Of a stretch of 24,578 nt of DNA, positions 8,215 through 15,007 are shown one piece after another. The notes beneath the pieces were generated by a model. It was given only the letters and a program-made list of their open reading frames with translations, was not told the DNA's origin and did no database searches. The position numbers and the translations under genes are program-made. Every line of letters starts with the position of its first letter. Within the stretch, counting starts at the first letter, position 1. Where the stretch lies: the NCBI GenBank assembly GCA_947523045.1, contig CANNUR010000017.1, forward strand, positions 1 through 24,578, read 5' to 3'. This DNA is from an uncultured Prosthecobacter sp. Lineage in GTDB: Bacteria > Verrucomicrobiota > Verrucomicrobiia > Verrucomicrobiales > Verrucomicrobiaceae.

Positions 8215-9897
8215 TCAGGGGGCGGGCAGTTCGAGCAGGACGCGGAAGCCGGTGCCGGCGGTGGCGCTGCCCTTGGCGGCATGCTGGCGGTGGCCGCTGC
8301 GCAGTTGCTCCGGATCGTGCGACAGCCAGGAGCCGCCGCGAATGACACGTTCCTCCGGCGCGTCCGGCCAGGGGTCGAGAACCCATTCGGCGGCGTTGCC
8401 ACCCAGGCCGTGCAGACCGAGCGCGTTGGCGGCCTCGCCGAGCACCGGCGAGGTGTAGGAATGGCGGTCGTCGTAGTCCTTGATGCGACCGGCATCGAGG
8501 TTGACGCTGTAGGGCGGCGGCGGGAAGCGGCCCTCGGCCGACCACGGGTAGTGCTTGGGCGCGTACTTGGCCCGGGTCGCCGGGTCGGCGTCGGTCTCCG
8601 GTGGCAGACCGACCGCCCGACTCCATTCGAGGTCGCTCGGCAGGCGGTAGGTCGCACCGGCAGGGACTCGGCCGGCGGCGCGTTCGCCGGCGCTCAGCCA
8701 CTCGCAGAAGGCGACGGCATCGTCCCAGCTGACCCCGACGGCCGGATGACCGGCGCCGAGCAGGAAGGGCGGCTTGGCCGGCCAGGAGCGACCGCTCGCC
8801 TTCAGGAAGGCTTCGTAATCCTGCACCCGTGTCTCGGCGGTGGCGATCAGGTGGCTGGCATCCAGCGGCACCAGTTCCATGCCCAAGCCGTTGGTGTGTC
8901 GCGCGCCGGCGGTCGCCGCTTTCAGGCTCGCCGGATCCGGTCGCCCGCCGCCGCCCGCCCCTTCAAGCCGGCGTCGCACCTCGGCCATCTCGGCCTCGCT
9001 GACCTCGCCGCCGGTGAGCGCCTCGCGGCGTTCGCTGCGCGCTTTTTCCGTCTGCGCCTGCATCGCCGCCAGCAGGGTGCCGGTCTGCGCGCGATCCTCA
9101 AACACGCAGCGGAAGCCAATCGTTGGCATGCGCAGGGTGGCCGGCACGGTGTACAGATGCCCCGAGCGCAGGCTGTCGGCCTGGAAGTAGGCCCAGGCGC
9201 CGCCGCGCAGCACGCCGACCTGTTCCGCGCGGATCTCCGGGTCATGGCACCATTCCCAGACATTGCCGGCGAGGTCAAACAGACCCTCGGCCGAGGGTTT
9301 GAACTGGCCCACCGGCGCGGTGAAGGGGAAGCCGTCCTCGTAACCGGCGATCTCGCCCTCGGCGAAGTTGCCCGCCCCGGCAGGCGGCGGCCAGTCCAGG
9401 CCCCAGGGAAACACCCGGTCATCGGCGAGTTTGTCGTCGAGCGTCAGATCCGGCTTGCGCGTGCGCCGCAGTCCGGCCGCCGCATCCCATTCGGCCCGGG
9501 TCGGCAGGCGGTAGGCCTGGTTGGCGGTGAGCTTGCCCTCCTGCTGCTCCTTCTCGGTCAGCCAGCCGCAGAAGGCGCGCGCGTCCTGCAGGGTGACGCC
9601 GACCACCGGATGCTCCGGTCCCTGCGCAAAATGCGGCTGGTAGGTCCATTCGCGGCCGCTCGCCTGCACAAAGGCCTGCCACTGCGCCAGTGTCGTCTCA
9701 TGCGCGGCCACCAGCACCACCGTGCCGGGCACCGCCTTGAAGTCCTGGCCCAGGCTGCTGCGATGCCCGCGCGCCGCCGGTTCCTGCGCCGTCAGGGCGG
9801 TCGTCAGCAGCGCCAACAGGCCGGCAGCGACCCGCCACGGATGGGCGGGACGGCAGGGGTGCGCCGGACAAAACGGCGGGGGAAGGGCGGGGGACAC
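8215..9897 (-). CDS. Secreted protein with two SUMF1/FGE-sulfatase domains lacking the FGE cysteines
   Basis: A 560-aa protein with an N-terminal export signal (hydrophobic AAGLLALLTTALTA at about 24-37) and two tandem SUMF1 (formylglycine-generating-enzyme-like) domains, about 50-275 and 335-558, joined by a charged, Glu/Arg-rich linker. Each has the family hallmarks: ARAFCGWLTEKE or AVAFCEWLSAGE, YRLPTRAEW or YRLPSDLEW, a glycine/tryptophan GNVWEWCHDP or GNAAEWVLDP segment, RGGAW or RGGSW, and terminal GFRC or GFRV. True FGEs have two redox cysteines after RGGS, around a YRxxxR segment. Here those positions read without Cys (ADSLRSGH and PEQLRSGH), so sulfatase activation is unlikely. The start is GTG; an in-frame TAA lies four codons upstream, so no earlier start is possible. 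Confidence 0.85.
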   Translation of the reverse strand: MSPALPPPFCPAHPCRPAHPWRVAAGLLALLTTALTAQEPAARGHRSSLGQDFKAVPGTVVLVAAHETTLAQWQAFVQASGREWTYQPHFAQGPEHPVVGVTLQDARAFCGWLTEKEQQEGKLTANQAYRLPTRAEWDAAAGLRRTRKPDLTLDDKLADDRVFPWGLDWPPPAGAGNFAEGEIAGYEDGFPFTAPVGQFKPSAEGLFDLAGNVWEWCHDPEIRAEQVGVLRGGAWAYFQADSLRSGHLYTVPATLRMPTIGFRCVFEDRAQTGTLLAAMQAQTEKARSERREALTGGEVSEAEMAEVRRRLEGAGGGGRPDPASLKAATAGARHTNGLGMELVPLDASHLIATAETRVQDYEAFLKASGRSWPAKPPFLLGAGHPAVGVSWDDAVAFCEWLSAGERAAGRVPAGATYRLPSDLEWSRAVGLPPETDADPATRAKYAPKHYPWSAEGRFPPPPYSVNLDAGRIKDYDDRHSYTSPVLGEAANALGLHGLGGNAAEWVLDPWPDAPEERVIRGGSWLSHDPEQLRSGHRQHAAKGSATAGTGFRVLLELPAP

Positions 9898-10092
9898 GGC
9901 CTTTGTTTAGCGTACCCGCTGCCAGCCTTCACCAAAAAAGAAGAGAGGCGACGCCGACTTTGTTCTTTGCGGCATAAACCTGCATGGTACGTTCACCCCC
10001 GAATTCTGAAATTCAGGATTTTACCCTTTCCCTGCCGCATGGTGCCCCAATACCCGGGGCGACCAGGGGCGGCAGCTTGCCCGTAAGCCCCC
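9898..10092. promoter_or_regulatory. Divergent intergenic region between the SUMF1 gene and the glycan locus
   Basis: This 195-bp gap separates the minus-strand SUMF1-TPR pair from the plus-strand carbamoyltransferase and should hold promoters for both. It is clearly richer in A+T than the flanking genes. A short symmetric element CTGAA-A-TTCAG sits at 10006-10016, about 75 bp before the carbamoyltransferase start. I see no convincing sigma-70 -35/-10 pair. The sequence just before the start codon is AGCCCCC with no Shine-Dalgarno site. Confidence 0.4.
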
Positions 10093-11826
10093 ATGATCGT
10101 TCTCGGACTCAATGCCTGGCATGGTGATTCCGCCGCCGCCCTCGTCATCGATGGCCGACTCGTCGCCGCCGCCGAAGAGGAGCGCTTCCGTCGCCTGAAA
10201 CACTGGTCCGGCCTGCCGACCCAGGCGATCGACTGGTGCCTGCGCGACGCCGGCCTGCGCCTTGCCGATGTCGACCACATCGCCATCAACCGCGACCCGC
10301 GCGCCAACCACCTGCGCCGCGCGCTCTACGTGCTGCGCCGTCGCCCCAGCCTCGGCCTCATCCTCAAGCGCCTCGGCAACCTGCGCCGCGCCGGTTCGTT
10401 TGAAGATGCCCTGCGCGCCGCCTTTCCCGGCGAAAGCCTGCGTGCCCGCGCCCATCACGTCGAGCACCACCTCGCCCACCTCGCTTCGGCGCACCTGGTC
10501 TCCGGCTTCGAGGAATCGGTCTGCCTCTCGGTCGACGGCTTTGGCGACTTCGCCAGTTGCGCCTGGGGCCTGGGCCGCGGCGCCGACATCGCCATCGACG
10601 GCCGCATCCATTTCCCGCACTCGCTCGGCATCTTCTACACCGTGCTCACCCAGTTTCTTGGCTTTCCGCACTACGGCGACGAGTACAAGGTCATGGGCCT
10701 GGCGCCCTACGGTGAGCCAAAGTATCTGCCGCAACTGCGCGAGATCGTCCGCGTCCAAAGCGACGGCAGCTTCCGCCTCGACCTGCGCTACTTCCGCCAC
10801 CATCGCGAGGACGTTCACTACACCTGGGACGACTGCATTCCCGAGGTCGGCACCCTCTACCGCAAGGAGGCGCTGGAAGCCCTGCTCGGTCCGCAGCGCG
10901 AGCCCGGCCAACCGCTCGAACAGCGCCATCACGACCTCGCCCGCAGCGCCCAGGCGATGTACGAAGAGGCCTTCTTCGCCCTGCTTGAAAGCCTGCACGC
11001 GCGCTACCAGCACGATCACCTCTCGCTTTCCGGCGGTTGCGCGATGAACTCGGTCGCCAACGGCAAGATCCACCTGCGCACACCCTTCCGTCGGCTCTAC
11101 CTGCCCGCCTCCGCCGGCGACGCCGGGGGCGCCATCGGCGCCGCCATGGTCGTGGCGCGTCGCCACGGTGCCGCACCCTTTGTCATGGATCACGCCTACG
11201 TCGGCCCGCAGGCCGGCGACGCCGAGATCGCCGCGCTGCTTGAGGCGCGCGCTGCCGACCTCGCCGGCTGCCAGGTGCAGCGCATGAGCGATGAGGCCGA
11301 ACTCTGCGAGACCACCGCCGCCGCCATCGCCGAGGGCGCGGTCATCGGCTGGTTCCAGGGTCGCATGGAATGGGGGCCGCGCGCGCTCGGCAACCGCTCC
11401 ATCCTCGGCGACCCGCGTCGCGCCGACATGAAGGACATCCTCAACCTCAAGATCAAGCGCCGCGAATCCTTCCGCCCCTTTGCCCCGAGCATCCTGCGCG
11501 AGCAGGTCGCCGAATGGTTCGAGCAGGACCAGGACGTGCCCTTCATGATGCAGGTCTTCCAGGTCCGCGAAGCCAAGCGCGCCCTCGTGCCCGCCACCAC
11601 CCACGTCGACGGCTCAGGCCGCCTGCAGACCGTCCACCGCGAGACCAACCCGCGCTACCACCGCCTCATCTCCGCCTTCCACGCCCGCACCGGAGTGCCC
11701 ATGGTCCTCAACACCAGCTTCAACGAAAACGAACCCGTCGTCTGCCGCCCCGAAGAAGCCCTCGACTGCTTCCTGCGCACGAAGATGGATGTGCTGGTGA
11801 TCGGGGATTGGGTGGTGAGGAGGTGA
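10093..11826 (+). CDS. Carbamoyltransferase, NodU/CmcH family
   Basis: A 577-aa protein of full family length. It opens with MIVLGLNAWHGDSAAALV and AAEEERFRRLKHW. The His-rich metal/carbamoyl-adenylate motif is HHVEHHLAHLASAH (121-134), followed by DGFGDFAS (148-155), YKVMGLAPYG (198-207) and LSGGCAMNSVANGKI (312-326). The C-terminal domain shows MEWGPRALGNRSIL (425-438), NLKIKRRESFRPFAPSIL (451-468) and NTSFNENEPVV (540-550). The family uses carbamoyl phosphate and ATP to carbamoylate hydroxyls of sugars or natural products. Next to rmlA/rmlB and glycosyltransferases, the likely acceptor is a sugar of the surface glycan. It is the first + strand gene after the divergent gap and may head the locus. 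Confidence 0.93.
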   Translation: MIVLGLNAWHGDSAAALVIDGRLVAAAEEERFRRLKHWSGLPTQAIDWCLRDAGLRLADVDHIAINRDPRANHLRRALYVLRRRPSLGLILKRLGNLRRAGSFEDALRAAFPGESLRARAHHVEHHLAHLASAHLVSGFEESVCLSVDGFGDFASCAWGLGRGADIAIDGRIHFPHSLGIFYTVLTQFLGFPHYGDEYKVMGLAPYGEPKYLPQLREIVRVQSDGSFRLDLRYFRHHREDVHYTWDDCIPEVGTLYRKEALEALLGPQREPGQPLEQRHHDLARSAQAMYEEAFFALLESLHARYQHDHLSLSGGCAMNSVANGKIHLRTPFRRLYLPASAGDAGGAIGAAMVVARRHGAAPFVMDHAYVGPQAGDAEIAALLEARAADLAGCQVQRMSDEAELCETTAAAIAEGAVIGWFQGRMEWGPRALGNRSILGDPRRADMKDILNLKIKRRESFRPFAPSILREQVAEWFEQDQDVPFMMQVFQVREAKRALVPATTHVDGSGRLQTVHRETNPRYHRLISAFHARTGVPMVLNTSFNENEPVVCRPEEALDCFLRTKMDVLVIGDWVVRR

Positions 11827-12022
11827 GTTCCATTGATGATTTCTGATTGATGAGTGGGTGGAAGCGTGGGTGGGCGTTTTGGAGTTTGTCGCGTGACGGC
11901 AAAGTGGGTGGCCTTGCGAAGGTTTGATGAAACTTACGCGCCTGATTTGGATAACCCCCTGCATCCCCCAAAAAAATCCCAAATTCAGAATCATCCATCA
12001 TCATTCATAGATCATAAATCCC
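11827..12022 (+). repeat. Low-complexity leader before rmlA with degenerate repeat sequence
   Basis: This 196-bp spacer holds no credible gene. Its left part (11831-11857) is rich in TTGATGA/CTGATTGATGA, and its right part (11987-12018) is rich in ATCATCCATCATCATTC, so the two edges are loosely inverted relative to each other. This resembles the GTTGATGG/CCATCAAC arms of the repeats at 14705-15006 and 23946-24205 in style, but their roughly 40-bp core is not recognisable here. rmlA starts straight after AAATCCC with no Shine-Dalgarno site. No convincing terminator for the carbamoyltransferase is visible. Confidence 0.45.
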
Positions 12023-12910
12023 ATGAAAGGCCTTCTCCTCGCCGGCGGCAATGGCTCGCGGCTGTACCCGCTGACCCGGGTGCTGTCGAAGCAGCTGCTG
12101 CCGGTGCATGACAAGCCGATGATCTATTACCCGCTGACGGTGCTGATCGCGGCCGGGATTCGGGAGATTGGCTTGATCGCCACGCCCGACGACCTGCCGC
12201 GCTACCGGCAGTTGCTGGGCGATGGCTCGGCCTGGGGGATTCGGATCGAGTACCGCGAGCAGCCACAGCCGCGCGGCATCGCCGAGGCGTTTTTGCTGGC
12301 CGAGGATTTCATCGCCGGGGATTCGGTGGCGCTGTTGCTGGGCGACAACCTTTTCTTCGGCAGCGATGCCTTTCCGACCGCCGTCGCCGGGTTCCGAGAG
12401 GGCGCGCAGATCTTTGCCTACCATGTGCAGAACCCGGGCGACTACGGCGTGGTGGAACTCGATGCCGACGGCCGGGCGCTCAGCCTTGAGGAAAAGCCGG
12501 TCGCGCCGCGCAGCAACTACGCGGTGCCGGGCGTCTATCTCTACGACGCCGAGGTTGTGGCGATCGCGCGCGGGCTGTCGCCCTCGGCGCGCGGGGAACT
12601 GGAGATCACCGACGTCAACTGCGAGTACCTGCGCCGGGGTCGCCTGCAGGTGCGTCGACTCAGCCGCGGCACGGCCTGGCTCGACGCCGGTACGAGCAGC
12701 AGCCTGCACGAGGCCTCGGCCTACGTGCAGACGATCGAAAAGCGCCAGGGCATGAAACTCGGCTGTCCCGAGGAGGCGGCCCTGCGCCGCGGCTTCATCG
12801 ACCTGCCCGCCTTCGAAGCCCTGACCGCCGCCATGCCGGCCTGCGAGTACCGCGACGCCCTGCAGGCGGTCGCCGCCGAAGTCCGCCGCCTCGGCCCCGC
12901 CAAGGCGTAG
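12023..12910 (+). CDS. rmlA: Glucose-1-phosphate thymidylyltransferase (RmlA/RfbA)
   Basis: A 295-aa protein matching RmlA in length and motifs. The nucleotide-binding GGNGSRLYPLT is at 8-18, KQLLPVHDKPMIYYPL at 23-38, LGDNLFFG at 106-113, GDYGVVELD at about 139-147, EEKPV at 156-160 and GTAWLDAGT at 216-224. It makes dTDP-glucose from glucose-1-phosphate and dTTP, the first step toward dTDP-rhamnose and related deoxysugars. The enzyme is normally feedback-inhibited by dTDP-rhamnose. It is followed by rmlB after a 67-bp gap. The last roughly 30 residues are Ala/Arg-rich, as in many homologues. Confidence 0.95.
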   Translation: MKGLLLAGGNGSRLYPLTRVLSKQLLPVHDKPMIYYPLTVLIAAGIREIGLIATPDDLPRYRQLLGDGSAWGIRIEYREQPQPRGIAEAFLLAEDFIAGDSVALLLGDNLFFGSDAFPTAVAGFREGAQIFAYHVQNPGDYGVVELDADGRALSLEEKPVAPRSNYAVPGVYLYDAEVVAIARGLSPSARGELEITDVNCEYLRRGRLQVRRLSRGTAWLDAGTSSSLHEASAYVQTIEKRQGMKLGCPEEAALRRGFIDLPAFEALTAAMPACEYRDALQAVAAEVRRLGPAKA

Positions 12911-12935
12911 TGGGAGATGGCAGATCGAAGTTCGG

Positions 12936-12974
12936 CCCCCCCATCTCCCATCCCTTATCCCTTATCCCTCCCCC
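12936..12974 (-). other. Potential G-quadruplex motif in the rmlB leader (minus strand)
   Basis: On the + strand there are six C-runs of at least three (7, 3, 3, 3, 3 and 5 bases) separated by loops of 1-4 nt. The minus strand therefore has six G-runs fitting the G3+N1-7 quadruplex rule. The middle contains two CCCTTAT units in tandem. The last run ends 3 nt before the rmlB ATG, taking the place of a Shine-Dalgarno site. Any effect on transcription or translation is inference. Confidence 0.55.
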
Positions 12975-12977
12975 GCG

Positions 12978-13997
12978 ATGCATCTCCTGATCACCGGTGG
13001 CGCTGGATTCATCGGCGCGGCAGCGGTCCGCGCCTGGGTGGATCGGCCGGAGGTGGCGAAGCTCGTCAACCTCGATGCCCTGACCTATGCGGCCGATCTG
13101 GGCCGATTGGACGGCATCCATGGCGTGCATCCGCGTTATGCCTTTGAGCAGGTGGATCTGCGCGAGCGCGCGGCGGTGCGCGAGGTGGTGCGCCGGCACG
13201 ACATCACCCATGTCGTCCACTTCGCCGCCGAAACCCATGTCGACCGCTCGATTGCCGGCCCGGAGGTGTTTGTCGAAACCAACGTGCTCGGCACCCTGCA
13301 CCTGCTCGAGGCCTGCAGGGAAGCGTGGAATCTCAGATCTCAGATTTCAGATTTCAAATCGCCGAGCTCGGAGTTCCGGTTTGTGCAGGTGAGCACGGAC
13401 GAGGTCTATGGCTCGCTTGGGCCGGAGGAAGCGGCCTTCACCGAGGCCAGTCCGCTGCAGCCGAATTCGCCTTACTCGGCCAGCAAGGCCGGGGCCGATC
13501 ACCTGGTGCGCAGCTACGTGCGCACCCATGGCCTGCCGGCGCTGATCACCCGCTGCGTCAACAATTTTGGCCCGCTCCAGCACACCGAGAAATTCATGCC
13601 GACGGTGCTGCGCTGCCTTGCCGAGGGGCGGCTCGTGCCGATCTATGGCGATGGTCGCAACGTCCGCGAGTGGCTGGCGGTCAGCGATCACGTCGCGGGC
13701 CTGTGGCAGGTGCTGCAGAACGGCGAAGTCGGCGGCATCTACAACCTCGGCAGCGGCGTCGAACTCGACAACCTCGACCTCGCCGGCCGGCTCTGCGACC
13801 TCTTCGATGCCGAGACCGGTCGCCCCGCCGGCACGGCGCGCCAGCAGCTCAGCTTCGTCGCCGATCGACCCGGTCACGACCGGCGTTACGCGGTCGATGC
13901 CACCCGACTGCGCGCCCTCGGCTGGCAGCCCTCGGGCGATTTCAACACCCAGCTGCGTGCCACCGTGCGCGGCTTTCTGGAAAGGTGGCACGCGTGA
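12978..13997 (+). CDS. rmlB: dTDP-glucose 4,6-dehydratase (RmlB/RfbB) with a repeat-like in-frame insertion
   Basis: A 339-aa extended short-chain dehydrogenase. The NAD-binding GGAGFIG is at 7-13, LTYA at 35-38, HFAAETHVDRS at 81-91, the catalytic TDEVYG at 140-145 and YSASK at 166-170. NNFGP and the C-terminal DRPGHDRRYAVD also match RmlB. It converts dTDP-glucose to dTDP-4-keto-6-deoxyglucose. Between EACREAW and FRFVQVSTDEVYG lies a segment (about 118-132, NLRSQISDFKSPSSE) encoded by an AT-rich, repetitive stretch unlike the rest of the gene. The loop is variable in length in RmlB proteins, so activity is probably kept. Its TGA overlaps the GTG of the next gene (GTGA), indicating translational coupling. 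Confidence 0.95.
   Translation: MHLLITGGAGFIGAAAVRAWVDRPEVAKLVNLDALTYAADLGRLDGIHGVHPRYAFEQVDLRERAAVREVVRRHDITHVVHFAAETHVDRSIAGPEVFVETNVLGTLHLLEACREAWNLRSQISDFKSPSSEFRFVQVSTDEVYGSLGPEEAAFTEASPLQPNSPYSASKAGADHLVRSYVRTHGLPALITRCVNNFGPLQHTEKFMPTVLRCLAEGRLVPIYGDGRNVREWLAVSDHVAGLWQVLQNGEVGGIYNLGSGVELDNLDLAGRLCDLFDAETGRPAGTARQQLSFVADRPGHDRRYAVDATRLRALGWQPSGDFNTQLRATVRGFLERWHA
13329..13360 (+). repeat. AT-rich imperfect tandem repeat inserted within rmlB
   Basis: Thirty-two bases made of iterated TCAGAT/CAGATTT units, with only 10 G+C of 32 inside a gene that is otherwise strongly GC-rich. The reading frame is kept, coding for NLRSQISDFKS. The style matches intergenic low-complexity repeats elsewhere in the window, though not their exact sequence. 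It sits in a loop between two conserved RmlB blocks. Confidence 0.6.
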
Positions 13998-14704
13998 GCA
14001 ACGACTGGCGCAACTGGCCCTGCATGGCGCCCTTTGTCGATGGCCGGCCGATGCCGGTTGCCGAGGGCGAGCCGATGCGGGCGCACTCGACCTCGACGCC
14101 GAACAATCTCACCGCTCTCGCCCATTGGTTCCAGGTGATCCGGCCGCAGCGCACGCTCGAAACCGGGCTCGGCTGCGGCGCTTCCGCCACCCTGTTCTGC
14201 GAGTTGCACCGCCGCGCCGGTCACGACGGCGTGCGCCATCACGCGGTCGATCCGCTCCAGCGCGAACTCTGGCGCGACTGCGCCCTGCGCCACTTGCAGG
14301 CCGAGGGCTTGTCGGCCGGCTTCGTCCATCACGCCCAACCCTCCGACCAGGCCCTGCCGGGACTCGTCGCGCGCGGCGAACGCTTCGGCCTCATCTACCT
14401 TGATGGCAGCCACCTGTTTGAAGAGGTCTTCATCGATTTTTATTACGCCCATCAGTTGCTCGAAACCGGCGGCCTGCTTGCCTTTGACGACAGCGCGCAT
14501 CCGCATGTCCGCAAGGTCCTGCGCTTCCTGCGCCGCAACTTCGCCGAGGCCTACGAGGAGCATTCGCCCTACCTCGTCACCCGTCCCGACTGGCCCGCCT
14601 GGCGTCGCGCCCTGGCCCGCCGCCTCGGTCGTCAGCAGCTCACCCTCTTCCGCAAGGTCCGCGAAGTCGAACGGACGTGGTTGCAGACGCTACGGCAGTT
14701 TTGA
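13994..14704 (+). CDS. Class I SAM-dependent methyltransferase (Methyltransf_24-like)
   Basis: A 236-aa protein starting at the GTG that overlaps the rmlB stop; GGAAAGG upstream could serve as ribosome-binding site. The SAM-binding loop is LETGLGCGASATLF at about 54-67. HHAVDPLQ follows as the acidic motif II, LIYLDGSHLFEEVFIDF is the motif after strand 4, and LLETGGLLAFDD comes next. The DGSH...GG...DD pattern is typical of the Methyltransf_24 / cephalosporin-hydroxylase-like group, several members of which methylate sugars. The acceptor is unknown. Coupling to rmlB suggests a deoxysugar or glycan hydroxyl. An open frame continues upstream in the rmlB region but is a shadow. Confidence 0.8.
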   Translation: MSNDWRNWPCMAPFVDGRPMPVAEGEPMRAHSTSTPNNLTALAHWFQVIRPQRTLETGLGCGASATLFCELHRRAGHDGVRHHAVDPLQRELWRDCALRHLQAEGLSAGFVHHAQPSDQALPGLVARGERFGLIYLDGSHLFEEVFIDFYYAHQLLETGGLLAFDDSAHPHVRKVLRFLRRNFAEAYEEHSPYLVTRPDWPAWRRALARRLGRQQLTLFRKVREVERTWLQTLRQF

Positions 14705-15006
14705 GCAGTTGAAGGTTTAAGGTTTAAGGTTTGAAGTTGGAACCTGTAGGCGGGGGCAGTGACCCCGCGGTTGGCTGGAGGCAGGTCTCGCACGGAGAAC
14801 ACGAAGAGTAAGGTCGGGCTCTGTGCAGCTCAGGGTGGATCGTGAAAACCCCAAGCCCCGGCCTGCCGGTTCTGAGATCCATCAACTTCCCCGATGGAAC
14901 CAGAGATGATAGCTGATGGTTGATCGTTGATGGAAAAAGCCCAAGCCCCGGTTGGCCGGTTCTGAGTTCCATCAACCATCAACGATCCTCCATCAACTCC
15001 CTCCCC
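14705..15006 (+). repeat. Compound repeat, copy 1 (left boundary of the FkbM block)
   Basis: This 302-bp spacer has no gene. In order: three tandem AAGGTTT units (14712-14732); a REP-like hairpin (14746-14768); about 75 bp that I cannot match; core A (14844-14880); a middle segment with CATCAACTTCCCCGATGG and AACCAGAGATGAT (about 14880-14910); GTTGATCGTTGATGG arms; core B (14933-14970); then CCATCAACCATCAACGATC and a C-rich end that stops at the ATG at 15008. Cores A and B (AAGCCCCGG, then GCCGGTTCTGAG) agree at 38 of 44 aligned positions by eye, extended to CATCAAC. The same order of elements occurs inverted at 23946-24205. Confidence 0.8.
14746..14768 (+). repeat. REP-like element: GTAG plus GC-rich hairpin
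   Basis: The tetranucleotide GTAG (14746-14749) is followed at once by a perfect 6-bp stem, GCGGGG (14750-14755) and CCCCGC (14763-14768), with a 7-nt loop GCAGTGA. GTAG before a palindrome is the known signature of REP sequences mobilised by RAYT (TnpA_REP) transposases. There is no T-run, so a terminator role is less likely. Only one copy is seen in the window. Confidence 0.45.
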
Positions 15007-15007
15007 C

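Noticed and set aside
8215..9897. SUMF1 protein as the activator of the nearby sulfatase
   Set aside because: Both domains lack the cysteine pair needed for formylglycine formation.
6608..10086. Long + strand open frames opposite the TPR and SUMF1 genes
   Set aside because: Same reason: no domain pattern, and they overlap well-supported minus-strand genes.
10021..11604. 527-codon minus-strand frame opposite the carbamoyltransferase
   Set aside because: The + strand protein has every family motif; the minus frame has none.
13325..13993. Extended frame making the class I methyltransferase a 459-residue fusion
   Set aside because: The upstream part is an out-of-frame shadow of rmlB with no domain features; GTG at 13994 gives a normal methyltransferase.
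14750..14768. Rho-independent terminator after the class I methyltransferase
   Set aside because: The stem is good but is followed by CGGTTGGC rather than a T-run; REP-like is the better reading.
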